Assembly: GCA_951640165.1 (NCBI GenBank)
Contig: OX621238.1
Coordinates: forward strand, 22,406,001 to 22,470,000
Length of the DNA stretch: 64,000 nt
Source: Pseudoips prasinana
Taxonomy: Eukaryota > Arthropoda > Insecta > Lepidoptera > Nolidae
Reading direction: 5' to 3'
The translations under genes were made by a program, and so were the position numbers. Position 1 is the first letter of the stretch, and each line of letters begins with the position of its first letter. The notes beneath the pieces were generated by a model. The model was not told the DNA's origin, did not search any database, and was given only the letters and a program-made list of their open reading frames with translations. This document shows positions 23,767-34,134 of the stretch, one piece after another.

Positions 23767-25686
23767 ATGGACATTCACTACAAAACATTTCTTGTGCTTC
23801 TTCTTATAAAATCTGTGTATCTTTATTGTGGACCTTACAATGGACAGATATGCAAAAGTTATTCAACTGGATATGTATGGTATAATCATACAGGAGGTTT
23901 TGACAATGAGAAGATCACAACTGGACTATGGAAAGAAATGATATCGAATCTAAAGGAACCGTGCCGTAGCAGAGCTGAGAAACTAATATGTGCTTATGCG
24001 TTTCCGAAGTGTATTGATAAAGATGGGGTTGGTTATTATGCCTTGCCACTTTGTTATGAAGACTGCATGGCTGTCAAAATGCAATTTTGTTACAATGATT
24101 GGATAGTGATTGAAGAACAAAAACGCCGTGGAGTTTTTTTCGAATCTAGAGGTCATTTCCGTTTTCCGGATTGTGAGAAACTTCCGAAGTTTGCTGGCAA
24201 AGGTTCACAAGTAACATGTAATAATGTTGGCACAACTCAAATGGATCACAGTCAAGTAACAACCACATGTTATAGAGGTAATGGACGCTACTACCAAGGT
24301 ACCACAAATGTCACTGAGACAGGGCTAGCCTGTCAGGCATGGGAGTCACAAGCTCCTCACCAACATACAAGACCACCTCTGATTTTCCCAGAAGTTCAAA
24401 ATTCCACAAATCATTGTAGAAATGCAGGAGGTGAGGAGCGCAAACCTTGGTGTTATACAATGGATCCTAATGTTAGATGGGAGTACTGTGATGTTCCATC
24501 TTGTGCAAACACTAGTGATGAATTTGACAATAGTAATGGACCAAATATTATTATGGAGAATTACTTTACACCAACATTTGTATTATTGCTCTCAATTGGT
24601 GGCCTTGGATGTGTTCTGGCAATAGCTTCAATAGCTTTACTCTGTCATTATTTTGTTAAGAATCATTACTCTAAATGCAATCCCTCAGGTCGTAGAAATG
24701 TCCAAAATATGGACATAGACCTGGACAAACTTCCTAGTAACTTGGCTTATCATACAACTGGTGCACAACTCAACCCCAAATTAGAAAAGTTAGAGTTTCC
24801 CAGGAACAATATAATCTATATCAGAGACTTGGGTCAAGGAGCTTTTGGAAGAGTGTTCCAAGCTAAGGCTCCTGGGCTGGTGCCCGAAGAAGAGTTTACT
24901 CTTGTTGCTGTTAAAATGCTCAAAGATGAGGCCTCTCATGATTTGAAGTTAGATTTTGAAAGAGAAGCTTGTTTGTTAGCTGACTTTGATCACCCAAATA
25001 TAGTCAAGTTGCTTGGTGTTTGTGCTATTGGGCGACCAATGTGCTTGTTGTTTGAATTTATGGGGAAAGGTGACTTAAATGAATATTTGCGAGCATGTAG
25101 CACAGCAACAAACTTTCCACCTGGTGTTGAAAATAGGGAAGACCTTAGATTGCTTGCTACTCCACTCCACCATATGGACTTACTGCATGTGGCGCGGCAG
25201 ATAGCTTCTGGTATGGTTTATTTATCTGATAGAAAATTTGTACATCGTGATTTAGCCACAAGAAATTGCCTTATCAATGACGACATGGTGGTGAAGATTG
25301 CAGATTTTGGATTGTCTCATAAGATATATTTACAGGACTATTACAAGGGTGATGAACATGATGCAATTCCAGTGAGATGGATGCCTCTAGAAAGTATTCT
25401 ATACAATAAATATACATTAGAATCTGATGTGTGGGCTTATGGAGTTTGCCTATGGGAAATATTCTCTTTTGCTCTACAGCCATATTTTGGTATGACTCAT
25501 GAAGAAGTAGTCAGATTCCTCAAAGATGGAAATGTGCTCGCCTGCCCAGACAATACACCTAGATGTGTGTATGATTTGATGAAACAATGTTGGAATCACC
25601 ATCCAAGTGATCGCCCTAACTTTCGAGTTATCTATCAAACACTGGATAGCATTCAAATGATATTAGAAAGGAGTCATCCAGATTAA
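23767..25686 (+). CDS. Nrk: Neurospecific/MuSK-type receptor tyrosine kinase Nrk
   Basis: Single uninterrupted ORF of 639 aa. Signal peptide at 1 to about 20. Cysteine-rich frizzled-like domain at about 21-150. Kringle domain at about 167-246 (CYRGNGRYYQGT, RKPWCYT, WEYCDVPSC). Transmembrane segment at about 269-293. Kinase domain at about 346-632 with glycine loop GQGAFG (356-361), K383, HRDLATRN (493-500), DFG (513-515) and activation-loop tyrosines Y521, Y525 and Y526 in the YxxxYY pattern of MuSK. NPKLEKLEFPRNN before the kinase and the domain order without Ig repeats match insect Nrk (Ror/MuSK family) rather than Ror1/2 with Ig. It is a cell-surface receptor expected to act in neural development or Wnt-type signalling. 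All catalytic residues are present. The absence of introns is notable (see findings). Confidence 0.95.
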   Translation: MDIHYKTFLVLLLIKSVYLYCGPYNGQICKSYSTGYVWYNHTGGFDNEKITTGLWKEMISNLKEPCRSRAEKLICAYAFPKCIDKDGVGYYALPLCYEDCMAVKMQFCYNDWIVIEEQKRRGVFFESRGHFRFPDCEKLPKFAGKGSQVTCNNVGTTQMDHSQVTTTCYRGNGRYYQGTTNVTETGLACQAWESQAPHQHTRPPLIFPEVQNSTNHCRNAGGEERKPWCYTMDPNVRWEYCDVPSCANTSDEFDNSNGPNIIMENYFTPTFVLLLSIGGLGCVLAIASIALLCHYFVKNHYSKCNPSGRRNVQNMDIDLDKLPSNLAYHTTGAQLNPKLEKLEFPRNNIIYIRDLGQGAFGRVFQAKAPGLVPEEEFTLVAVKMLKDEASHDLKLDFEREACLLADFDHPNIVKLLGVCAIGRPMCLLFEFMGKGDLNEYLRACSTATNFPPGVENREDLRLLATPLHHMDLLHVARQIASGMVYLSDRKFVHRDLATRNCLINDDMVVKIADFGLSHKIYLQDYYKGDEHDAIPVRWMPLESILYNKYTLESDVWAYGVCLWEIFSFALQPYFGMTHEEVVRFLKDGNVLACPDNTPRCVYDLMKQCWNHHPSDRPNFRVIYQTLDSIQMILERSHPD

Positions 25687-25866
25687 GATAAATGTACAGT
25701 TGATCCATTAGATTGTAGGCATTAACTACATTGTGTATGACAGTTGTATGAGGTAATGTGTTTACTGAATAAGCTGAACATGATATTAGTTCCTCTTTTA
25801 ACTTGGCTTCAGGAAATTGGTATTCCCCATGCAATTCAGAATTGTTATTAAATTATGATAAACATT

Positions 25867-25872
25867 AATAAA
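25867..25872 (+). other. Candidate polyadenylation signal of Nrk
   Basis: AATAAA 181 bp after the Nrk stop codon; an ATTAAA also occurs at 25847. No coding or repeat sequence is seen from there to the mariner at 26375. Confidence 0.5.
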
Positions 25873-26374
25873 AATTATAATTTTAAAAACAAATATGTAA
25901 TTGTCACTAAGACAATGGATAGCACCTACATCCTTCATATGGATGATAGTAAGGAAATCCTAAACCAGTGTGTACTGTTCGTAACTTAGCAGCAGCATCC
26001 TACTCTGGATTGCTAAAAGATGGTGGTTTGAGATTAAATTTATGATATCTTGAGATTCGTCTTAAGTTTGAATAATGGAATTTAATATAAGTTTCAATTG
26101 TGAACAACCAATTTGCATAGTGAATACTAATTAAACCATACATAGCAATTTTAAAAGGGTCAAAATCTCATGTCATCTTTTTGTGAGTGTATAGCTCATC
26201 AATGACCTCTATGATAATTTTAGTAACTTTAATTTATTTATTACCAAGCAAGTGTAAAATTATTGATTTTTTTAATTTAAACCCAATTAATGACCAGTTT
26301 ATAGTTTTTGTAATAATAATGTAAATATTACAAACACAAACTTTGATTCAAATTTTCCTTTTTATACTTAAATA

Positions 26375-27662
26375 ATAGGTCTTTACCTATGAAATTGCCG
26401 TTTTGTATGAAAAAATTTAAACGAATTTTTTTCATGAATTTTTTTATTTGTATTAATCGAAGTAATCACCCATGCAATCAATGCATCTTTGCCATCGCAG
26501 TGGCAGTTTATTGATGCCCTTCTTAAAGAAATCAGCTGGACGGGAGGCAACAAATTCTTCAAAGGCATTTTGTACTGCCTCTCGGGTATTGAATTTTTTT
26601 CCCGCCAAGAAGTTATCCAAATTCTGGAAAAAGTAGTAGTCTGTAGGCGCAAGGTCTGGTGAGTAGGGCGGATGACGGAGAGCTTCCAACCCCAGTTCTT
26701 GCAACTTGGAGACCGTCTGCTGTGCAGTATGAGGTCGCGCGTTGTCGTGCAGGAGCAGCGGAGACGAGCGATTGACCAATGCTGGTTGGAGATGCGCCAG
26801 CTTCTCCATCATTGTGCTCAGTTCTTCACAGTACACATCTGCAGTAATGCTCACCCCGTTTGGTAAGAAGCTGTGATGAATCACACCGGCGCTAGACCAC
26901 CAAACAGTGACCATCACTTTTCTAGGGGTAAGTTTTCGTTTAGGGCATTGTTTAGGTGCTGAACCAGGATCCAACCAACTTGCTGAGCGCTTGCGGTTAT
27001 CAAACAGAATCCATTTTTCATCGCAGGTAACAATGCGGTTCAAAATTCCTTCATTTGTGTGTCTGTTGAGCAGTGCAAGGCACGTCTCGACGCGTACTTC
27101 GCGCTGGCGATCATTGAGTTCGTGGGGCACCCATTTGTCAAGCTTTTTTACCTTGCCAATTTGACGCAAATGGACCAATATTGTTTTGACGCTAACGTCG
27201 AAAGCTGCTGCTAATTCAGCCGTAGATTGTGTATCATCAGCTTCCACAACCGCCTTTAATTCGTCATTGTCGACCAAAGTCTTCGGACGACCGTGAGGTT
27301 CATTTTTCAGGTCGAAATTTCCAGAACGGAAGCGAGCAAACCAATAACAGGTGGTGCGTTGGTTTGTAGTGTTAGCTCCGTAAACGTCGTTGATGTTGCG
27401 TGCCGCTTGTGCCGCGTTGCTGCCACGACGGTACTCATATTCCATAATTACTCGAATTTTTAACGTATCCATGATGACGAAAAAGATTGAAATGCGATGA
27501 AAATGTAACACTAATCAATAAAGAAATGACTACTTTTGGAAAAAAGAATCCATGTTTTTAAAATAAAATTAATTTGAAATTAGAATTCTTAGCCAAACAA
27601 AAATTATTTTGATTTGAAATGGCCAGTACTGCAGAACGGCAATTTCATAGGTAAAGACCTAA
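26375..27662 (-). mobile_element. Mariner element copy 2 (cecropia-type), 1288 bp
   Basis: Inverted terminal repeats ATAGGTCTTTACCTATG at the left and GGTAAAGACCTAA at the right, with TA on both sides (26373-26374 and 27663-27664). It is nearly identical to copies 1 and 3 along its whole length, including non-coding parts. It lies 688 bp downstream of Nrk. Confidence 0.95.
26453..27472 (-). CDS. Mariner transposase, intact ORF
   Basis: 339 aa from [17 protein letters not shown]; an in-frame ATG 13 codons upstream exists but is outside the conserved start. N-terminal helix-turn-helix DNA-binding region (about 1-110) with GRPKT linker. The catalytic domain has [19 protein letters not shown] and [10 protein letters not shown], giving D,D34D (34 residues between the last two Asp). 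WVPHEL and the YSPDL motif typical of mariners are present. The enzyme cuts and pastes the element into TA sites. One difference from the other copies is seen in the linker (NEPHGRPK against NEPRGRPK). It could be active; this is inferred from the open frame only. Confidence 0.95.
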   Translation of the reverse strand: MDTLKIRVIMEYEYRRGSNAAQAARNINDVYGANTTNQRTTCYWFARFRSGNFDLKNEPHGRPKTLVDNDELKAVVEADDTQSTAELAAAFDVSVKTILVHLRQIGKVKKLDKWVPHELNDRQREVRVETCLALLNRHTNEGILNRIVTCDEKWILFDNRKRSASWLDPGSAPKQCPKRKLTPRKVMVTVWWSSAGVIHHSFLPNGVSITADVYCEELSTMMEKLAHLQPALVNRSSPLLLHDNARPHTAQQTVSKLQELGLEALRHPPYSPDLAPTDYYFFQNLDNFLAGKKFNTREAVQNAFEEFVASRPADFFKKGINKLPLRWQRCIDCMGDYFD

Positions 27663-29825
27663 TAATATTGTTAAGTGTCTTGCCTTAGAGATGTTAGTTT
27701 TGTACTGTTTGTAATATGGGTTATTATGATAATTGAATGAATTTACCTGTCAATTTGTATTACTAACTTTGCTCTCTCTCATTCAAAATTAATTGTAAAG
27801 CTCTTGTTTGTAATATTTATTGCACTTTAATGAATTTGTATACATTAATGTTTGTTCCAGTCATGTGGATACAACATTTAATGGGTTGTTGCAAATCTCA
27901 CTGTAACTTTTGGTATTACAATGTAAATCAATCTTTTTATGTGAGGTTATACAGTTATTAAGTCCACTACGCTGCCAAATGTACAATTAGCATGTGGAAT
28001 AAAATCAGCTAATTTTGAATAAGAGAGATGTCAAGTGTTATAGCTCAATGATTTAATTAGTGTATTATGAGAAAGTAATATAATTTTACATTGTATTTAT
28101 CAACTTTACATCAAATCCAAGACTGATTTTGGTTAGAACTCAAATTTCCTAATTTATTGTGTAAGCTACTTTTACTGTGTATACTTTTGCTATGTTAATT
28201 TGTTGGAAGTTACATGGGTGCATTTAATTATATAATGTATGGCATAAACTGTGAGGAACACTTAAGTAACTCGATGTAACCATGAAACTGGACAAAATTG
28301 GTCTCGTCGAAGATTGATATGATTTAAATTTTGCATTCAAAAATGCCTATCACTTTTGTATCTAAGTTCTAAAAATGTACCATGTGTAATCTGTCAAACT
28401 TCCCCAATTTGAAGTGAACCTTACACTTTCTAAAAATGTACCATGTGTAATCTGTCAAACTACCCCAATTTGAAGTGAACCTTACACTTTTGTGATAAAG
28501 TTGAAAATCTATAAAAGAAATTTGACAGATTGGGGTAGCTGGATGTGCTGGTGATGTCTGTACATGTTGTGTTAACAAATTTTCTATAACTTTCCAATTT
28601 CATGGTAGATTGAGTTCCTCAAGTACTCCACACTATTGACTTTGCCAATTGACCCATCAAGTTTTGATTTTGAACTTTATTGTTTTTATGTTATTCTTTA
28701 GCTTTACTAATAAACTCTATTGCTTATTATTATAAGCATATTCAAAAAATGTGTTTGATATTGATACTATCTAGCTAGCAACGTTTTTTGTTTACCTTGC
28801 CACATTGTTTCATTGAAATTGTGTATTGTACTTATAATTAAAAAGTTGTAACAGTATAAATCGGCTACAATCTTATCCATCTGGGCTGCAGCTATTGTTC
28901 ATACAGAGTTATGTTTAATATAAATAATTAGGATAGTTAAGAATCAACAAAATTGGACTGAATGTCTCCTTAGTGATTGATAACAATATGTGTTTAAAGT
29001 GATATGTCCAAAGGAAATGTTAATGTACATACTGCCAAACAATTTAAATGTTCTATATATGTATACATGAAAAGAGTGAATTGTAATATTTTTCGTAACG
29101 CTGACGGCTAATATTATATACCTAGGCACTTCGATTTTTAATTTTTAGAATACTTTTATTTATGTACCTATTAATTCCAGTTTTACAACATTATAACATT
29201 ATTTGTCAAAGGTAATCTTAAGTGGATACAATTAAATAAAATTTGTTTTATGATAAAATGTTATTTGATCTTTCCCTTACTCTGAGGCGTATTTGAAATT
29301 CGCCACAATGTAATCTCGGATTTTGCATTCAGTTCATGCACTGGGTCACATACTCACCTACTATTAAACACAGTAACACTGTTTTGTCTAGTTTCCGGTG
29401 TCCGTACATGCCGCTACGTGGTTTCTGTATCAACTACAAACCATATATAATACTATATACCTATGCAAAATTAATTCATTAATATACAAAATAAATTAAT
29501 AAATATATTGTCTCATAGAACTAATAAAAATATTTACGTTGATTCAAATAATTTATTTATATGACGAATAAGTTATTTTATTCGTTATCAGATTAATGAA
29601 AAATCATAAAATACGGAATTTGGTAATAAAGGCCACTCAGTTAATTGATATCAATGAGAATGATTTGTGTACTAATATTCTTTCTATATAACTATAGCTA
29701 GCTATTCTATAACTCCCTAACTTGGTTAATTGGTTCAGTCATTCTCCAAATCACAATTTATTACGGTAAGTAGGTAGTTTTGAGTAACAGAATCTCACTT
29801 ATTGAGGAATTTATGAAAACAATCA
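27663..29825. other. Intergenic AT-rich DNA with one MITE
   Basis: Apart from the MITE-1 copy at 28369-28540, no exon or named repeat was recognised. Part of it may be an extended Nrk 3' UTR, but nothing in the sequence proves that. Confidence 0.4.
28369..28540. repeat. Palindromic MITE-1, copy 2, with 61-bp tandem duplication
   Basis: TAATCTGTCAAACT, CCCCAATTTGAAGTGAACC and CTTACACTTT occur twice in tandem (units at 28369-28429 and 28430-28490). They are followed by the right arm ATTTGACAGATTGGGGTAGC. The left end has been duplicated relative to copies 1 and 3. Confidence 0.8.
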
Positions 29826-30769
29826 TACTTGTTTGTGTGCGTCACGATTGCTCCGCCACGTTATCCAAACAGAAAAAGAAATCGCTATATTTTTTGTCAA
29901 AATTAGTCAAAATCGAAAGGAACAAACCAAAACTTTGTCAAAGCAGAAATAAAGAAGTTGCAGGGATTTTAAGTTGGCCGCGCGAACGTAACGTGCACGA
30001 TTGCGCGGCCATGGAGATCTAACTCTTGGACTGCGTGGTAACTACTTGGGATAGAGATCTAAATCTTTTTGTTAATTTGAACATTTCATTTGTCAACAAT
30101 TGTCAAAAAAAGAATTATAAGACTAAGATCAATATTTCACGAAATATTCACCTTGGAAGTTATGGCCGCGCAATCGTGCACTTGATGTTTCTTTAATCTC
30201 GATTATTTCTTAAAAACTTAAGATATCATGCAGTAAAACTGTTACTAGAAGAAAGGTTTTAATATGTCAAAAGTACCGAAAGCATTTCATGCCACCAAAG
30301 TTTATTTAAACTGACGAAATCAAGGCAAAACAAAAGTTTCGTGGCCGCGCAATCGTAACGTTACTTTGAACGCTGATATCTCATTATCTATAATTGTTAA
30401 GATTTCGGTGTTAACATCCATTTATTCGTAATATTAACCTAATCAGATTGACATAGCGTTTTACCCTCAGGACAATTTTCTACGCGTGTAATCTCAAAAA
30501 TAATGATATCTTTTATAATGTTCGAGTAGAGTGACCATAATTTCTGTTAAATATGGGGATATATTTTGCTCTACTAGACGAAAATGTACCTGTTAGGAAT
30601 AATTGTTGGAGAATTGGCTAAGATAAGACAGTTCAATACAACATTCTTTTCTTCTATACACATGTTCAAATCATGCCATACAAAACAAGGCCAAAAAATG
30701 GAACTTAGTTCTGTTTTCACCACATGATGACATGACGCGACATTGCTGCTTGTACTCCAGTAATTTATC

Positions 30770-31264
30770 TATATCTATACATATAATAAAATCGTAGGAA
30801 TATCAAAACTGTACATTGAATGTTATTTAAAAAGGATACTTGGGGCGTGATCTACAATCGACATCGCAGCCAAAAAAATAGTTTTTGAAGTTATACTTCT
30901 TTTGGGGCGATGGAGAAAAATGATGAGAGTGAATTTTTATGATGCGCGCGCATCGTAAAAATAACAGCATGAAGTTAGTTCTAGGTGGTATGAAAATGTA
31001 TGAGAGTGAATTTTTACGATGCGCGCGCATCGTAAAAATAACAGCATGACGTTAGTTCTAGGTGGTATGAAAATTGATAACTATGTTCAAGTTGTATATT
31101 AAGAAGTATAACTTCTAACGCGTGTACATAAGTACACACAAGTTTGTTTTTTTTGGAATTTTCGTCTGTTTATCTGTTTGTCCGGGCTAAACTCAAAAAG
31201 TACTGCATGGATTTACTTCAAATTTAAAATTTAAGGCGGGTAAAACCGCGGGGTACAGCTAGTC
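30770..31264 (+). mobile_element. Helitron-like element inside the foldback interior
   Basis: Begins with a TATAATAAAATCGTAGG-type start and ends AAACCGCGGGGTACAGCTAG T, the 3' end seen in other Helitron-like copies here. The usual CTGTTTGTCCGGGC block is present near 31170. Internal 77-bp tandem units lie at 30921-31076. Confidence 0.55.
30921..31076. repeat. Two 77-bp tandem units with an 18-bp palindrome
   Basis: GAGAGTGAATTTTTA occurs at 30925 and 31002 with the same 60 bp following. Each unit holds GATGCGCGCGCATC; the second has the perfect 18-bp palindrome ACGATGCGCGCGCATCGT (31016-31033). Confidence 0.85.
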
Positions 31265-31512
31265 AAGTACCCCGCGACACAGGGATTAGATTCCCAAGTT
31301 TGGGCGTTGTCTTGTTAAAATGAAAAGAAAAAGAAAAGAATTTAAAATGTGCTCGGTTAATAGGCAGTAAACAATTATGAACTCAAAGCTACGTGTGATG
31401 ATTTTAGAACTGACTCGAACGGAGGGACTCTACCTGCGGAATAGCAATTCTATTTATTTTCATTTTGAGAGAAAATTTATATTTCGAATTATGTACAGAC
31501 GCCAGCACATCT

Positions 31513-31613
31513 AGCTACCCCAATCTGTCACATTTCTTTTATAGATTTTCAACTTTATCACAAAAGCATAAGGTTCACTTTCAATTGGGGAAATTTGACA
31601 GATTGGGGTAACT
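31513..31613. repeat. Palindromic MITE-1, copy 3
   Basis: AGCTACCCCAATCTGTCA at the left and TTTGACAGATTGGGGTAACT at the right, core AAGGTTCACTTTC. This copy lies inside the foldback element. Confidence 0.85.
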
Positions 31614-31784
31614 TGATTTGCTGGAGTCTGTACATTTCTATTTTATATTTCTAGCATTACTAACCCACGAAAATTTGACTCCTAATTTGAAATATATATT
31701 AAACTAGGAACCAAATGTGGGAACCAATCGCGTTATATTTCGTATAATTTATGACCTTAAAAACATTATACTTCACCATGTCAG

Positions 31785-31930
31785 CCAAATTACGTCCACA
31801 GTTGGACAAAATCCTCCGCAAAGTTCACAGAAAAACGCTGCTACCCGTTCTCTGGTAGGTTTTTCTTCAGGACGATTTCTAGGCCCCCCACAGGATGAAA
31901 TGGGGTGATGATATTCTACGCCGTCACCAC
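31785..31930 (+). repeat. Interspersed repeat fragment (family D)
   Basis: TTCACAGAAAAACGCTGCTA, CCCGTTCTCTGGTAGG and GGGGTGATGATATT are shared with 44640-44780, and more loosely with 53105-53290. It is probably a retroelement 3' end; the family was not identified. Confidence 0.55.
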
Positions 31931-32896
31931 ACAAAGAATTCGTAATAATTATACTTACTTTATCTATTTAGGTAAATGGTGGAAACTCCAGCTCAAGAAA
32001 TACTGTTGCCATTACCATTACTGTTTCATTGATAAAATTATAACTCGTCAATACATAACAAAACATAAAAGTCGTTTGACAAACGGAAAAAGGAAAGTGT
32101 ATTAAACTCTTTTATTTTAGCCAATTCTCCAACAATTATTCCTAACAGGTACATTTTCGTCTAGTAGAGCAAAATATATCCCCATATTTCACAGAAATTA
32201 TGGTCACTCTACTCGAACATTATAAGAGATATCATTATTTTTGAGATTACACGCGTAGAAAATTGTCCTGAGGGTAAAACGTTATGTCAATCTGATTAGG
32301 TTCATATTACGAATAAATGGATGTTAACACCGAAATCTTAACAATTATAGATAATGAGCTATCAGCGTTCAAAGTAACGTTACGATTGCGCGGCCACGAA
32401 ACTTTTGTTTTGCCTTGATTTCGTCAGTTCAAATAAACTTTGGTGGCATGAAATGCTTTCGGTACTTTGGACATATTAAAACCTTTCTTCTAGTAACAGT
32501 TTTACTGCATGATATCTTAAGTTTTTAAGAAATAATCGAGATTGAAGAAACATCAAGTGCACGATTGCGCGGCCATAACTTCCAAGGTGAATATTTCGTG
32601 AAATATTGATCTTAGTCTTATAATTTTTTTTTTGACAATTGTTGACAAATGAAATGTTCAACTAACAAAAAGATTTAGATCTCTATCCCAAGTAGTTACT
32701 GAGATCTCCATGGCCGCGCAATCGTGCACGTTACGTTCGCGCGGCCAACTTAAAACCCCTGTAACTTCTTTATTTCTGCTTTGACAAAGCTTTGGTTTAT
32801 TCCTTTCGATTTTGACTAATTTTGACAAAAAATATAGCGATTTCTTTTTCTGTTTGGATAACGTGGCGGAGCAATCGTGACGCACACTACTTGTTT

Positions 32897-34134
32897 GACC
32901 ACGACAGATAGGAAACTGCTCTCATTCATATTTTAAAAGGTTATATTGTTCATTTTGTGTAGGTATTACTCTATTATTCTTTTAATTTCAGAATTCAGCC
33001 AGGCAGGCAATTGTAGAAGGTTGACGATAGACAATACATCAATCCGCTTTTTTTGTATACAATATACGAGTAGGAAATCAGAGTGAAGCGTCTCGATAAC
33101 GCACATGACATTCTTAAAGTGCGGATACTGACTTTATTATTAAAATAATATCATTAATAATTTATTCATAAGCAAATTATTCACGAAAGGTCTCTTTCCA
33201 TACTTTTCCTTCAATGCTTGAAAATATTTCAAATCATTATACTTATTTTATCTGGATGACACGTTTATAGTCTAGCTTTCTATGTTTTCATAGTCATTGC
33301 TCAAAACTTTGTTGCATAAAAGGTATATGGGCAATCGCTTGTCTGCCTTTGATGAAGAAAGCCAATTGTTAAATCATAGACTACTTTATCTGTTAAATGA
33401 TCAACACTACTGCCTACATTTCTTCCTAAATTCAACCATGATTCGTATCAGTTACCTACTTGTAAATAAAAATAGCTTTATTTAGTCATAAGGCGTTCTT
33501 AGGTCTGTATGTACTTGACAGGGCATGGCTATTTTAACAGAATGGGATTAATTAATTTTATTGCAATGACTGTACAGGCGGCATAATGCTTCTAATTATT
33601 ATTATACATTAAATTAATAAATCGCTAAGATTTACATGATATTCTTTTAAGAAAAGTTAACATGAATTCTTTTTCCCGACTAAATATTAATTGGGGTACC
33701 GTATTTATTAAACTCATTTAATGTTAAATCTACGAAGAGACAAACCACTCCCGTGAAGTCCCGGGTGCGAGTGCGACCGCTCTTGGTCGTTATAAGACTA
33801 CCGAAGTAACTTTTTATACGATGAAGGAAAGTAGGTACGGAATCCGCTGTGCGCGAGCCCGACTGATAGTTTTTAACCTGGTTAATTCTACTGTGCGAGT
33901 CTGGCACAGTAGAATTAACATGACCGTATGTATGTAATTGAAAAACATTTCTACTGTTCTACGGTTTTATAGTTTTGCCTGGTGTTCTATCTATATTCAT
34001 TTCTTAGCACCGCTGATATTCTAGTAGGTAATCCATTGCCAGTAACATTTCGTTACTATGGCAGTTAAGTATTATCATGTGGCCAATAAAGTAGGTAGGT
34101 ACCTGTGTTAAATTACTGGTAACTTGCAGGTATT
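32897..34134. other. Upstream region of TFIIE-alpha
   Basis: No coding exon seen. TTGCAG at 34124-34129 just before the start codon is a good splice acceptor, so an untranslated first exon may lie in this stretch. A perfect hairpin with 16-bp arms is at 33881-33919. Confidence 0.4.
33881..33919. repeat. Perfect hairpin, 16-bp arms
   Basis: GTTAATTCTACTGTGC, a 7-nt loop GAGTCTG, then the exact reverse complement. It lies about 215 bp upstream of the TFIIE-alpha start codon. Confidence 0.9.

Larger units (their letters stand above)
29835..32887. mobile_element. 3.05-kb foldback element, Mutator-like (long TIR, 9-bp TSD)
   Basis: The terminal inverted repeats run 29835 to about 30623 and about 32116 to 32887. 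They are near-identical over about 775 bp and begin GTGTGCGTCACGATTGC. A perfect 9-bp direct repeat TACTTGTTT flanks the element (29826-29834 and 32888-32896). Long TIRs plus a 9-bp duplication are the hallmarks of Mutator-like elements. Each arm holds repeated GGCCGCGCAATCGT sites (29976, 30164 and 30343 in the left arm, mirrored in the right), including a palindromic pair at 29976-30010, which look like transposase-binding sites. The 1.5-kb interior holds other repeats and no transposase, so it is non-autonomous. Confidence 0.8.

Noticed and set aside
24422..25656. Small ORFs inside Nrk on both strands
   Set aside because: They are out-of-frame or antisense shadows of the receptor coding sequence.
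29780..30022. 80-codon ORF and its minus-strand twin at 32658-32885
   Set aside because: Both are the same stretch of the foldback TIR read on the two arms; no domain and no conservation pattern of coding sequence.
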